Numbered from the stretch's first letter, positions 52,380 to 61,507 are shown. The stretch is DNA of 64,000 nt from Novosphingobium sp. (GCF_030699305.1 NZ_JAUYNB010000038.1:186001-250000), one strand, 5' to 3'. Notes: a model not told the origin generated them from the letters alone. A program made the numbers and translations.

Positions 52380-53519
52380 TCAGGCTGTGAAGCCGAACTC
52401 CGCCGCGATGGCGTCCGCATCGGCGTTGAGCACCGGGGGCGGGGGAGGATCGTCGCGGCGCGCGCCGTCGAGGCGGATCGGGCTTTTGATGCCGATCACT
52501 TCGCCCATGTCCGGATGGACCGTGCGGGCGAAGGTGCCAAGGTGGCGGACTTGCGGATCGTCGGCCACTTCGTCCACCCGGTTGACCGGCGCGCCCGGCA
52601 CGCCTTCGGCGGCAAGGCGGCGGGTCCACTCTGCGCGGGGGCGGGCAGCGAACACGTCCAGCAGGATTTCGCGCAGTTCAGGGTAATGCTTCGTCCGTGC
52701 CGTCGGGGTGGCAAAGCGTTCATCGGCGGCCAGATCGGGCCGCTCGATCGCTTTCAGCAGCCCTTCCCAGAACTTCTGCACGGATGAGAAGTGGACCGTC
52801 ACCAGCAGGCCGTCAGCGGCGCGCAGGGTATAGGCCTGCGAAATCCGCACCCGCGTTTCCGGGCCGGAGACGACGCCCGCGCGGGTGAACTGGGCGAAGG
52901 CATCGGGCATGAACGAGATCGCCGCTTCGAGCATGTTGACCTCGACATGGCCGCCCTGGCCCGTGGCGGTGCGGCGCAGCAGCGCGCCGAGGATGCCCTG
53001 CGCGGCGTACATGCCGGTGATGTTGTCGGCGATGGTCGGGCCGGACATCCGGGGTTCGGCCGGGTCCAGCAGCAGCGATGACAGGCCCGACAGTGCCAGC
53101 GGTACGCTGTCATAGGCCGGGCGGTCCTTGTAGGGGCCGTCAGTGCCGAACCCGGTGATCGAAGCGCGGATCAGGCGCGGGTTGAGCGCGCGGAGGGCCG
53201 CGCTATCCAGCCCCAGCTTCTCCATCACGCCGGGGCGGAAGTTTTCCAGCACCACGTCGGCGCGTTCCAGCAGGCGCTTGAGGTTCGCCAGCCCTTCGGG
53301 TGAGCGCAGGTCCAGCTGCACGCTTTCCTTGCCGCGGTTATAGGCCACGAACGGCGGGCTGTAGCGCCCGCCGCCATGCGCGCGGAACGGATCGCCGGTT
53401 TCGGGCAGCTCCACCTTGATCACCCGCGCGCCCATGTCGGACAGCATCATCCCCGCCAGCGGCGCGGTGACCATCGTCCCCAGTTCGACGACCAGCACCC
53501 CGGACAGCACGTCCTGCAT
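52380..53519 (-). CDS. CaiB/BaiF-type (family III) CoA-transferase
   Basis: A 379-residue family III CoA-transferase: N-terminal GVLVVELGTMVTAPLAGMMLSDMGARVIKVE, the catalytic Asp region VQLDLRSPEG, and FRPGVMEKLG with ITGFGTDGPYKDRPAYD. It would transfer CoA between carboxylic acids to activate an aromatic or aliphatic acid. The start was moved to the ATG at 53519, which shares a base with the acyl-CoA dehydrogenase stop. Last gene of the minus-strand operon from 56852. Confidence 0.85.
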   Translation of the reverse strand: MQDVLSGVLVVELGTMVTAPLAGMMLSDMGARVIKVELPETGDPFRAHGGGRYSPPFVAYNRGKESVQLDLRSPEGLANLKRLLERADVVLENFRPGVMEKLGLDSAALRALNPRLIRASITGFGTDGPYKDRPAYDSVPLALSGLSSLLLDPAEPRMSGPTIADNITGMYAAQGILGALLRRTATGQGGHVEVNMLEAAISFMPDAFAQFTRAGVVSGPETRVRISQAYTLRAADGLLVTVHFSSVQKFWEGLLKAIERPDLAADERFATPTARTKHYPELREILLDVFAARPRAEWTRRLAAEGVPGAPVNRVDEVADDPQVRHLGTFARTVHPDMGEVIGIKSPIRLDGARRDDPPPPPVLNADADAIAAEFGFTA

Positions 53520-54691
53520 CAAAGGCCTGCGTTCTTGATGATCGAGCGCGCCATCGTGGTCTTCAGCACTTCGGTCGGCCCTTCGGTGATCCGGAAGCTG
53601 CGCAGGTCGCGCCAATAGCGTTCCAGCGGGGTTTCGCGGGTCAGGCCCATGCCGCCGTGCAGTTGCAGGCAGTCATCGATCACCTTGAAGCCGTTTTCGA
53701 CGCCGGTGATCTTGGCCATGAAGGTTTCGACCCGTGCGTCCTGGCCCAGGTCTGCCTTCGCAGCGGCATCGTGAACCATCAGGCGCGTGGCGTGGAGCGC
53801 CATGTAGCCATCGGCCAGCATCCACTGCACGCCCTGCCGGTCCGCCAGCAGCGCGCCGAAGGTCTTGCGCTGCTTGATGTAGGCGGCGGTCATTTCCAGA
53901 CAGCGCGCCATCGCCCCGCAGGAATGCGCGCCGTGGCGGATGCGGCCGTGGTTGATGTAGTTCTGCGCCAGCGTGAAGCCCATGCCCTCGCCGCCGATCA
54001 GGTTCTCCGCCGGGATTTCCGCGTCCTCGAAAATGATCTCATAAGGGGTGTCGCCCATCATCGTCATTTCCGCCGGGCCGATCTTCACCCCCGGCGTATT
54101 CATGTCGACGATGAAGCAGGAAATGCCCCCGCGCGCCCCCTTGGCCGGGTCGGTCACGGCCATGACTTGCGCGAAGTCGGCGGTGGCGGCCTTGGTGATG
54201 TAGCGCTTGTTGCCGGTGATCTTCCAGCCATTGTCCGTCCGCACCGCGCGGGTCCGCATCGAAGCCGGGTCGGAGCCGGCGTCCGGTTCGGTCTGGGCAA
54301 AGCAGGCCTTCAGTTCCCCGCGCAGCACTGGCATCAGGTATTTGTCCCGCATCTCGCCCTGCAAGGACAGCAGGATCGGGCCGATGGTCGGCCCGAAAAT
54401 GCCGTGATCTCTGGCCGAAACGGCGGTGGTGCGGGCGATTTCCTCCCAGAAGATCGCCAGCGCCAGCAGGCCCAGGTCCGCGCCGCCCAGATCAGCCGGA
54501 ACGTCCATCAGCCAGAACCCCGCCGCCTTTGCCTTGGCCGCGACGGCGTCCTCGACGTCGCGTGGCAGCTTGCCCTCGATCGTGACGTGCTTTTCCAGCG
54601 GGCGCAGTTCGCGGTCCACGAAGCGGCGGATGTTGTCGCGGAACTGGATCAGCTCGTCCGGCAGGTTATGGTCGGGCATGGTTTCGTACAT
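53519..54691 (-). CDS. Acyl-CoA dehydrogenase family protein
   Basis: A 390-residue flavoprotein with the expected blocks: CFAQTEPDAGSDPASMRTRA (FAD and substrate binding), TKAATADFAQVMAVTD, and C-terminal LQLHGGMGLTRETPLERYWRDLRSFRITEGPTEV. The base is likely within the GGxG-xTxxxxxERxxRD region typical of short/branched-chain enzymes. It should oxidise an acyl-CoA, linking with the adjacent CoA-transferase to move an acid through a beta-oxidation-like step. Confidence 0.86.
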   Translation of the reverse strand: MYETMPDHNLPDELIQFRDNIRRFVDRELRPLEKHVTIEGKLPRDVEDAVAAKAKAAGFWLMDVPADLGGADLGLLALAIFWEEIARTTAVSARDHGIFGPTIGPILLSLQGEMRDKYLMPVLRGELKACFAQTEPDAGSDPASMRTRAVRTDNGWKITGNKRYITKAATADFAQVMAVTDPAKGARGGISCFIVDMNTPGVKIGPAEMTMMGDTPYEIIFEDAEIPAENLIGGEGMGFTLAQNYINHGRIRHGAHSCGAMARCLEMTAAYIKQRKTFGALLADRQGVQWMLADGYMALHATRLMVHDAAAKADLGQDARVETFMAKITGVENGFKVIDDCLQLHGGMGLTRETPLERYWRDLRSFRITEGPTEVLKTTMARSIIKNAGL

Positions 54692-54741
54692 GACTTGGCG
54701 CTTCTCCAGGCGGCGGGGCCGGTTCGGTCAGGTGGCAGGGT

Positions 54742-55917
54742 TCAGGAAACGGCTTCGTTGACCTGCTTGGGCATGTGGGCATCGTGTGACAGGCGCTGCC
54801 ACTGCTTGCCCGGCTGGCCCTGCTCGATCGCCTCCATCTCGCGCCAGTAGACGCGGCGCAGCGTGACGATGCCCATATCCGAACGGCCCAGCTTTTCCTG
54901 CGACCGGTCGACAATCGCGCCCTGCCCGACGGCGGCGACATAGTCCTGCGCTGAGGTCAGCTGGACCAGCTTGTCGTCCGGCATCTTGTTCTCGAAGAAC
55001 AGCTCGTCGTGGTGGTCGGCAGGGTTGTATTCGGAATACTTCTCGAAATATTCGCGGATGCGGGCGTCGGTGGCCGGATCGGTCGAGGGGATCGAATAGA
55101 TCAGGAACCGCATGGTGTTCTCATCGTCCACCGGGGTCATCCATACGCCCACGTCCACCCACGGATCGTCGGCTTCCAGCGTCGGGTGGGATACGTGGTT
55201 GTTGTTGGGGAAGGTCCAGTCCGACACGCGGGTCGACCCGGCGGAACGCACGGCGGTCTGGCGGATGCCGGCGTCGGTTTCTTCATACGACAGTGTCGGG
55301 ATGGTCGACGCGACGACTTTGCCAAACGAGCCAACATTGCCCCAGTGGTGGACAAAGCTGACATGGACCGCGTCGAGCGAGTTTTCGACCTGTTGCAGCC
55401 AGTTGCACGGCCAGGTTTCCAGCCGCGCGAATTGCAGCGCGCCGGGGCGTTCGAACACCGACTTGCGCGGCAGTTCAAATTCCGGCGCCTCGCCTTCGCC
55501 CATATAGGCAAAGATCAGCCCGGCGTATTCGTGGGTGGGATAGCTGACCACGCGGATGTTGGGCTGCTTGGTGTCCGGTTCCGCCGGGCGGTGGGTGCAC
55601 TGGCCCGTGCCATTGAACTGCCAGCCGTGATAAAGGCAGCGGATCTCGTCCCCATCGACCCAGCCATTGGCGAGCAGCGTCAGCCGGTGCGGGCAATAGC
55701 CACCGACCAGATAGGCCTGGCCGCTGTCGCCGCGATAGAGCGTCAGGGTTTCGCCCATGACCTTCACGGTCTTGGCCTTGCCCGCGACCAGCGCCTCGGC
55801 AATTGCGACGGGCTGCCAGAACTTGCGCAGCAGCTTGCCCATGCTGGTAACCGCGCCGGTCAGGTGCAACTGGCGCAGGCGTTCCGCCATGGGAAGGGGA
55901 GTGGTGGCATCGCTCAT
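54742..55917 (-). CDS. Rieske non-heme iron oxygenase, alpha subunit (phthalate dioxygenase-like)
   Basis: A 391-residue oxygenase. The Rieske cluster motif is YCPHRLTLLANGWVDGDEIR with CLYHGWQ, and the mononuclear iron site is ENSLDAVHVSFVHHWG (D/H/H). This single-component-alpha layout is that of phthalate 4,5-dioxygenase and O-demethylase-type enzymes, which need a separate reductase. None is encoded in the window. The ATG at 55917 has AGGAGA at good spacing; the ATG at 55923 is too close. Confidence 0.87.
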   Translation of the reverse strand: MSDATTPLPMAERLRQLHLTGAVTSMGKLLRKFWQPVAIAEALVAGKAKTVKVMGETLTLYRGDSGQAYLVGGYCPHRLTLLANGWVDGDEIRCLYHGWQFNGTGQCTHRPAEPDTKQPNIRVVSYPTHEYAGLIFAYMGEGEAPEFELPRKSVFERPGALQFARLETWPCNWLQQVENSLDAVHVSFVHHWGNVGSFGKVVASTIPTLSYEETDAGIRQTAVRSAGSTRVSDWTFPNNNHVSHPTLEADDPWVDVGVWMTPVDDENTMRFLIYSIPSTDPATDARIREYFEKYSEYNPADHHDELFFENKMPDDKLVQLTSAQDYVAAVGQGAIVDRSQEKLGRSDMGIVTLRRVYWREMEAIEQGQPGKQWQRLSHDAHMPKQVNEAVS

Positions 55918-55919
55918 CG

Positions 55920-56852
55920 TCATTTCTCCTGACTGATCGGATCGGGGTGCTGCTCTGGCACCAGCTTTTCCTGCGGTTCGCCAAAGCGGGTGATGCGGGT
56001 TTTCGCCGCGAAATCGCGGATGTTGACGCCGGTGTGATCGCCGGGCGTCCAGGTCGGGTATTTGTGGCGCAATCCGGCATCGACCGGGATGTCGATCCCG
56101 GTGATGATCTGCGCCTCGTCAGAGGCCAGGAACACCGTCGCCCAAGCGAGGTCCGACGCGCGCGGGAACCGTTCCAGCGGCAGCATCTTCAGGTAATCGT
56201 CGCGTGAATAGAACCCGCCGCGGGTGGGCTTTTCCCAGTTGGGGTCCAGCACTTCGTCGCGCATCAGCGTCCACAGCTGGTGCTCCATCGCGCAGGGTGT
56301 GACCGTGTTCACCCGGATGCCGAAATGCGCCAGATCCATCGCTGCGGACCGCGCGAAGCTGAGCAGCGCGGCCTTGGACGAGGTATAGGCTGTGCCGTCT
56401 GCCTCGCCGAAATGTGCGGCGGTCGACAGCAGGTGGATGATCGACCCGCCGTGTCCGCCATCGATCATCGCCTGCGCGGTAAAGCGCGTGGTCAGCAAGC
56501 CGGCCGTGGGAAAGCTGAGAACGGAATCGTTCCAGTCGTCCATGTCCATGTCGAGCAGGTGCGACCAGTGCACCCGCCCGGCCATGTTCACCGCGATATC
56601 GACCCGGCCATACGTTTCGACTGTTTCCGCGACGATCCGGCGCACGTCGTCCTGCACCGTGGCGTTGCCCTGCACCGGATGGGCGGTGAAGCCCTTGTCG
56701 CGGATAAACGCCACGGTTTCCTCGGCGGCGGGCAGGCTGATGTCGGACACCACCACGCTGGCCCCTTCGCGCGCCAGAAAGTGGGCAATGGTGCCACCGA
56801 TATTCGGCCCAGCGCCAAAAACGATCGCCACCTTGTTGGCCAGCCTGTCCAT
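55920..56852 (-). CDS. Short-chain dehydrogenase/reductase
   Basis: A 310-residue SDR with cofactor motif AIVFGAGPNIGGTIAHFLA, NMAG in VDIAVNMAGRVH, Ser in IIHLLSTAAHFG and YxxxK in TAYTSSKAALL. It has a C-terminal extension of ~50 residues beyond a classical SDR. It opens the minus-strand operon with the Rieske oxygenase, so dehydrogenation of a cis-dihydrodiol or a side-chain alcohol is likely. Start set at the ATG at 56852 after GGGGCGGAG. Regulon site 4 lies 103 bases upstream. Confidence 0.85.
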   Translation of the reverse strand: MDRLANKVAIVFGAGPNIGGTIAHFLAREGASVVVSDISLPAAEETVAFIRDKGFTAHPVQGNATVQDDVRRIVAETVETYGRVDIAVNMAGRVHWSHLLDMDMDDWNDSVLSFPTAGLLTTRFTAQAMIDGGHGGSIIHLLSTAAHFGEADGTAYTSSKAALLSFARSAAMDLAHFGIRVNTVTPCAMEHQLWTLMRDEVLDPNWEKPTRGGFYSRDDYLKMLPLERFPRASDLAWATVFLASDEAQIITGIDIPVDAGLRHKYPTWTPGDHTGVNIRDFAAKTRITRFGEPQEKLVPEQHPDPISQEK

Positions 56853-56954
56853 CTCCGCCCCTTGTTTAGTGTTCCGCACGAATCAGGCTGCGCCGGGTCG
56901 TGCTCTATGCTGTTTGTTCAATCGCCCGGCCGCGCGAAACAGGCGCGGACCGGG

Positions 56955-56971
56955 CGTCCGTAGTTTGGACA
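56955..56971. promoter_or_regulatory. Regulon palindrome site 4: CGTCCGTAGTTTGGACA
   Basis: On the minus strand this reads TGTCCAAACTACGGACG, nearly the same as sites 1 and 5. It lies between the MFS stop and the SDR start, placed to control the minus-strand SDR-Rieske-dehydrogenase-CoA-transferase operon. Confidence 0.65.
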
Positions 56972-56987
56972 AGCCCGGACCCGTGGT

Positions 56988-58340
56988 TCAGGCCCCGGGC
57001 TTGCCGCCGTTCGGTTCGGTCGTGGTCACGGCCAGCGTCTTGCGGAAGCTTTCCGGGGCGAACAGGATCGCCACGATCGAGATCACGCAGAGCGCGATGA
57101 AGAACAGGCCGACCTTGGTGGGATCGGTCCCGCCGCCGCGCATCAGCAGCCAGGTGGCGACCAGCGGGGCGAACCCGGCGCTGATCGTGGAGCCGACCTG
57201 GAACGTCACCGCCATGCCGCTGTAGCGGATGTCGGCGGCGAACTTTTCGCCCAGCCATGCGCTCAGCGGGCCGCCCATCATCGCGTGGATCACCGGGTTG
57301 GCCAGCGCCAGCGCCAGCAGCAGCGCCCAGGGGCTGCCCATTGTCAGCAGGTGGAAGATCGGGAAGATCAGGACCATGCCGGTGACCGCCCCGGCCAGCA
57401 TCACCGGCTTGCGCCCGATCCGGTCGGACAGGATCGCAAAGGCGGGGATCGCGAAGATATGAACCACGTTGACCAGCGTCAGCAGCCCCAGCGCGGTCGA
57501 TTGCGCATGGCCGCCAACGTTGATCGCGAAGTTGATCATGAAGGTGGCGGTCAGAGTGGTCATCGCCAGACAGGCCAGACTGCCCAGCACGCCGTTAAGC
57601 AGCGGCCCGGGATAGCACCGCAGCACGACCAGCAGCGGAATTTCGCGTTTTTGCTGGGGCTCGGCCTTGCGCGCTTCCTGCATCGCCAGAAAGTCTGGCG
57701 TTTCCTCCACCGAACTACGCAGCCATGCGGCCAGCACGACCAGCACCGCGCTGAGCAGAAAGGGTATGCGCCAGCCCCAGGTCAGGAACTGGTCCTGCTC
57801 CATCGCGGCAAACGGCATCAGCGCCAGCGTGGCCATGACCGCGCCCGACGGTGCGCCCGATCCGACGATCGAGGCAGCGAACCCGCGCGATTTCTTGCCC
57901 GCGTGCTCCATCGACAGCAACGTGGCCCCGGCCCATTCGCCGCCGACGGCAAAGCCCTGAACCAGCCGCAGCGCGATCAGCGCCAGCGGCGCGGCCACCC
58001 CGATCATGCTGTAGGACGGCAGCAGGCCCATCAGGAAGCTGGACACGCCCATCAGGTAGAGCGTTACCATCAGCATTTTCTTGCGGCCGATCCGGTCGCC
58101 GTAATGGCCGAAGAAGATCGCGCCGAGGGGGCGGGCGACATAGCCGACCGCCAGCGTGGCGAACGACGCCAGCGTGGCGACTTTCGGATCGAGCGCGAAA
58201 AAGACCTTCGGGAACACCAGCGTTGCGGCGATGCCATAGAGCAGGAAGTCATAGTATTCGACCGCCGAGCCAAGATAGCTCGACCACATGGCGCGGCGGC
58301 GCATGACCGATGCCTGCGGCAGATCTGCCGGTTGCGTCAT
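56988..58340 (-). CDS. MFS transporter, metabolite:H+ symporter type
   Basis: A 450-residue protein with 12 predicted membrane helices. The MHS-family features are SYLGSAVEYYDFLLYGIAATLVF at the N-terminus, GHYGDRIGRKKML in the 2-3 loop and LRLVQGFAVGGEWAGATLL in helix 4. Relatives import shikimate, alpha-ketoglutarate, proline or aromatic acids with protons. It probably takes up the acid substrate of this island across the inner membrane. Divergent from the C-C hydrolase at 58584. Confidence 0.88.
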   Translation of the reverse strand: MTQPADLPQASVMRRRAMWSSYLGSAVEYYDFLLYGIAATLVFPKVFFALDPKVATLASFATLAVGYVARPLGAIFFGHYGDRIGRKKMLMVTLYLMGVSSFLMGLLPSYSMIGVAAPLALIALRLVQGFAVGGEWAGATLLSMEHAGKKSRGFAASIVGSGAPSGAVMATLALMPFAAMEQDQFLTWGWRIPFLLSAVLVVLAAWLRSSVEETPDFLAMQEARKAEPQQKREIPLLVVLRCYPGPLLNGVLGSLACLAMTTLTATFMINFAINVGGHAQSTALGLLTLVNVVHIFAIPAFAILSDRIGRKPVMLAGAVTGMVLIFPIFHLLTMGSPWALLLALALANPVIHAMMGGPLSAWLGEKFAADIRYSGMAVTFQVGSTISAGFAPLVATWLLMRGGGTDPTKVGLFFIALCVISIVAILFAPESFRKTLAVTTTEPNGGKPGA

Positions 58341-58545
58341 TGCTCTGTTCCCTCTCCCGTCGCCGATGCCGGGCCGTCTTCACCCCGGTCGCTGGCATCG
58401 AATTTTTGTTGAACCATCATTCTGGAACCTGCTATCGTCATTACACGTTCGGGGGTGATTGTCACCTTGCGTCTGGGTTTTATGGACCCGCGTTTCGGGC
58501 CTCTGGCCAGCGCAGACCGGCAATCCGAACGAAAAAACAGCAACG

Positions 58546-58562
58546 CGTCCGAACTACGGACA
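58546..58562. promoter_or_regulatory. Regulon palindrome site 5: CGTCCGAACTACGGACA
   Basis: TGTCC-N7-GGACA family dyad ending 21 bases before the hydrolase ATG, in the divergent region that also serves the MFS gene. Its N7 (GAACTAC) closely matches site 1 (AGACTAC) and site 4 (AAACTAC). Confidence 0.68.
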
Positions 58563-58583
58563 TGGGTAAGGGAGAGGGATATC

Positions 58584-59426
58584 ATGGTCGAATTGACCTT
58601 CGAAGGCACCAGCAAGCAAGTCCGCACCAAGAACTGGGACATCCATTACAACGATGCCGGTTCCGGGCATCCGCTCGTGCTGGTTCACGGCGGCGGGCCG
58701 GGGGCTTCGGGCTGGAGCAATTACAACCCGAATATCCCCTATCTGTCAGAGCATTTTCGCGTCATCGCGGTGGATCTGCCGGGTTGGGGACGTTCGCAGC
58801 CGGTCGCTTATGAAAGCCGCGACAACTCCGGCGCGCTGGCCGAACTGCTTGATACTCTAGGGATCACCCGGGCGGCAGTCGTCGGCAACTCGATGGGCGG
58901 GGCCTCGGTTATCCGCCTGGCTTATGAACGGCCCGACCTTGTTTCGCACCTGATCACGATGGGGTCGCCGTCAGGCGTTCCGGGCATGTTCGAACCGGCC
59001 GGGCTGACCGAAGGCGTCAAAGTGCTGGAGCGCGCCTATTTCGAACCCAGTCTGGAAACGATCCGGGCGCTGACCAACATCATGACATTCGATACCTCGA
59101 ACGTTACCGATGAACTGATTCAGGAACGGCTGAACAACACGCTGGCGCAGAAGGCCCACGTGGACAACTGGATCGGCGGACACGGCAAGGGGCCGATGGT
59201 ACGCCTGAACCAGGACCAGATCCCGTCAATCGCCGCACCGACGTTGCTGATGCATGGCCGTGATGACCGGGTGACGCATTTCACCCATGCGATCCGGCTG
59301 GCAGGCATGATCCGCAATTCGCGCGTGCTGATCGTCAATCGCTGCGGCCACTGGTTGCAACTGGAGCACGCCAGAGAGTTCAATTCGATGGTTCACCGCT
59401 TCATGGCGGATAATCCCGAAGGCTGA
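58584..59426 (+). CDS. Meta-cleavage product C-C hydrolase (BphD/HsaD/MhpC-like)
   Basis: A 280-residue alpha/beta hydrolase with HGGGPGASGWSNYNPNIPYL (oxyanion loop typical of MCP hydrolases), nucleophile in VVGNSMGGASV, Asp in MHGRDDRVTHF and His in NRCGHWLQLEH. It should split the C-C bond of a vinylogous diketone made by an extradiol dioxygenase, pairing with 47216 even though the genes are 11 kb apart. Start at 58584 after GGGAGAGGG; the track start upstream spans the regulatory site. Confidence 0.87.
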   Translation: MVELTFEGTSKQVRTKNWDIHYNDAGSGHPLVLVHGGGPGASGWSNYNPNIPYLSEHFRVIAVDLPGWGRSQPVAYESRDNSGALAELLDTLGITRAAVVGNSMGGASVIRLAYERPDLVSHLITMGSPSGVPGMFEPAGLTEGVKVLERAYFEPSLETIRALTNIMTFDTSNVTDELIQERLNNTLAQKAHVDNWIGGHGKGPMVRLNQDQIPSIAAPTLLMHGRDDRVTHFTHAIRLAGMIRNSRVLIVNRCGHWLQLEHAREFNSMVHRFMADNPEG

Positions 59427-59470
59427 ACTGTTCGGCCGATGCGGGTCGGTGCTGCCGCGACCACAAAATG

Positions 59471-59513
59471 CAGGCGCGCATCATCGCCGGGGTCATAGTA
59501 TGGTGCGCGCCTG
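59471..59513. repeat. Inverted repeat CAGGCGCGCA-N23-TGCGCGCCTG
   Basis: Ten-base perfect arms between the hydrolase stop and the IclR gene. There is no T-run, so it may be a weak terminator for the hydrolase transcript or an autoregulatory site for the IclR gene. Confidence 0.4.
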
Positions 59514-59574
59514 GGTCTTGCAGGCCACCTAAAAAAGGCCCTTGAACAGGGGCACCACGGGAGAGGATGGGGAG

Positions 59575-60333
59575 ATGGCGATTGACGGGCGGCTGCTGGC
59601 AGTCATCGAATCGATCAACGATCTGGGAATCTGCACGGTCGTGGATTTGCACCGGGCAACCGGCATTTCGCGCCCGGCGGTGCACCGGATTATCGATAAC
59701 CTGTGCAGTTTTGGCTATATCGAGCGGGTCGATGGACACAGTTCGGTGCGATTGACCTCGCAGATCCTGTCGCTGAGCGCCGGATACAAGCCCGAACACC
59801 GGATGGCCGAACAGGCTATGCCGGTGCTGCAACAATTGCAGCAGCGCATCCGCTGGCCCCACACCTTTTCCACGCCTGAAACCGACATGATGGTCATTCA
59901 GGCGACCACCCGCCACCACAACCCGTTCGTGTTCGACCGGGGGCGGACCGGGCTGCGCCTGCCGATCCTGTCGACCGCCACAGGCTGTGTCTATCTGGCG
60001 CACTGCGGGGTAGATGAGCGCGAGGCGATCCTGTCGCGCCTGCAATCGCACCAGTTGCGCGATGAGACGTTTGACGAGACATTCGAGGAAATGCTGAACG
60101 CCGCGCGCGACCGGATCGCGATCGCAGCCGAAAAAGGCTATGCCCTGCGTTCGGGCGGCGAGCCTGAGCGAACGACCACCATCGCCGTGCCGGTCATCGT
60201 CTTTTCGACGGCGGTGGGGGCGCTATGCACATCGTTCCCGACCTCTGCCATGGCGCTGGAGGAAGCCTGCGCCAAGTATGTGCCCGCATTGCGCAGCGCT
60301 GCAGAAAGCATCGCCGCTCTGTTCGAAAAATAG
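59575..60333 (+). CDS. IclR family transcriptional regulator
   Basis: A 252-residue regulator. The N-terminal winged HTH is LGICTVVDLHRATGISRPAVHRIIDNLCSFGYIERV, followed by an IclR effector domain (STATGCVYLAHCGVDEREAIL; GGEPERTTTIAVPV). The start at 59575 is used; GAGAGG lies upstream. It is the best candidate to read the TGTCC-N7-GGACA palindromes of this island, since IclR-family proteins commonly bind short dyads with outer arms of that kind and control aromatic catabolism (inference). Confidence 0.85.
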   Translation: MAIDGRLLAVIESINDLGICTVVDLHRATGISRPAVHRIIDNLCSFGYIERVDGHSSVRLTSQILSLSAGYKPEHRMAEQAMPVLQQLQQRIRWPHTFSTPETDMMVIQATTRHHNPFVFDRGRTGLRLPILSTATGCVYLAHCGVDEREAILSRLQSHQLRDETFDETFEEMLNAARDRIAIAAEKGYALRSGGEPERTTTIAVPVIVFSTAVGALCTSFPTSAMALEEACAKYVPALRSAAESIAALFEK

Positions 60334-60346
60334 GGACTCGGCAGGA

Positions 60347-60994
60347 TCAGAAAGTGCCAGGGGCCGCTTCTGCGAGTGCAATCAAGCTTATTCCTGCCAT
60401 TCGCAAGTAGCCTGGAAGGTGATCGCCTGACGCGTTCATGATCAGGTTTCCGTCCGCGCAGACCAGCGTGAACTTACCCATCTGAAAGGCGCGGTCCGGG
60501 CAGCGGGTCTGCACGTCGGCGGGCAGGGTCTGGCGATACCACGCGGTATATTCGTCCATCACCGCTTTGCGCAGATCGAGAAACCGCTGGCGCGAGATTT
60601 GCTCGCGAACCGACTGGTCGACGCTGAGAATTACACCCAACCGCCAGAAGTCCTGGGTGATCAGTGCTTCGTTTTCAGGAGCGCTGCAATAGATCCGTTC
60701 CAGATGCTGGCGTGTTGTTTCCCCCGCCAGCGGGCGGCGCTTGCGATGGAAGCCTTCCAGCCATTCACGGCTCTGGTCCATCAGTGAGGCAAACAGGATG
60801 TCCTTGCTTTCGAAATGCCAATAGACGCTTCCGGTTGGCAATTGTGCTTTCAGCGAGACGCGTGGAATGGTCGTGCCCTGATAGCCGTATTCCTGAGCGA
60901 CCTGGAGCGTTGCTTCGAGGATCTTTTGCCGGTTGGCGGCAGACGTGCGATGCTCCCCGCGCGGTCGCTCCCGCTTTTTTGCTTCTGCGTCCAT
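60347..60994 (-). CDS. TetR family transcriptional regulator
   Basis: A 215-residue regulator. The HTH is NRQKILEATLQVAQEYGYQG followed by TTIPRVSLKAQLPTGSVYWHFESKDILFASL, the classic TetR N-terminus; the C-terminal ligand domain is not recognised. Start set at the ATG at 60994 with GGGAG upstream. It is convergent with the IclR gene (13 bases apart) and in the same direction as the MarR gene, so its target is unclear. Confidence 0.83.
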   Translation of the reverse strand: MDAEAKKRERPRGEHRTSAANRQKILEATLQVAQEYGYQGTTIPRVSLKAQLPTGSVYWHFESKDILFASLMDQSREWLEGFHRKRRPLAGETTRQHLERIYCSAPENEALITQDFWRLGVILSVDQSVREQISRQRFLDLRKAVMDEYTAWYRQTLPADVQTRCPDRAFQMGKFTLVCADGNLIMNASGDHLPGYLRMAGISLIALAEAAPGTF

Positions 60995-61084
60995 TTGCAA
61001 CTCCCTCGACTGTCGCCGTATTACTGTGCTGCTTTGCCATGGCAATGGCAACGCGCACCGGATACGGCATTTTTGCGGGGCTGA

Positions 61085-61507
61085 TCACGCGTCCCGGATC
61101 GCGGATTTGGCCAGCGCCAGGAAAGCTGCCCGATCATCCGGGGGCAGATTGCCAAGAATGGCGGATTGCAAGTCGCTGACGATCGGCAGCAGCCGCTGGA
61201 ACACGTCCAGACCGTCCGGCGTCAGTCGCAGCACGCGGGCGCGACGGTCGGCATCGTTGATCGCCCGCTCTACCAGCCCTTTTGCGACCAGTCTGTTGAT
61301 CACCTCGCCAATGGTCGGGCGGTCATAGGCGATTAGCGCTGCTACTCCGGCCTGGTCGATCCCGGGATTGGCGCTTATCGCATCAAGCGCGGCGAACTGC
61401 ACCGACGTTATATCGAACCCAGCTTCGCGCGTGCGGGCGGTGTAAATCTGTGTCGACAACTGGTGCAACCTGCGGATCAGGTGGCCAGCCATGTCTTGTG
61501 CCTGCAT
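61085..61507 (-). CDS. MarR family transcriptional regulator
   Basis: A 140-residue winged-helix protein: FDITSVQFAALDAISANPGIDQAGVAALIAYDRPTIGEVINRL and GLVERAINDADRRARVLRLT (the wing with the DxRxR signature). Start at 61507 after GGAAGGG. It is divergent from the hydroxybenzoate monooxygenase gene with an inverted repeat between, so it probably represses that gene until an aromatic acid is bound. Confidence 0.85.
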   Translation of the reverse strand: MQAQDMAGHLIRRLHQLSTQIYTARTREAGFDITSVQFAALDAISANPGIDQAGVAALIAYDRPTIGEVINRLVAKGLVERAINDADRRARVLRLTPDGLDVFQRLLPIVSDLQSAILGNLPPDDRAAFLALAKSAIRDA

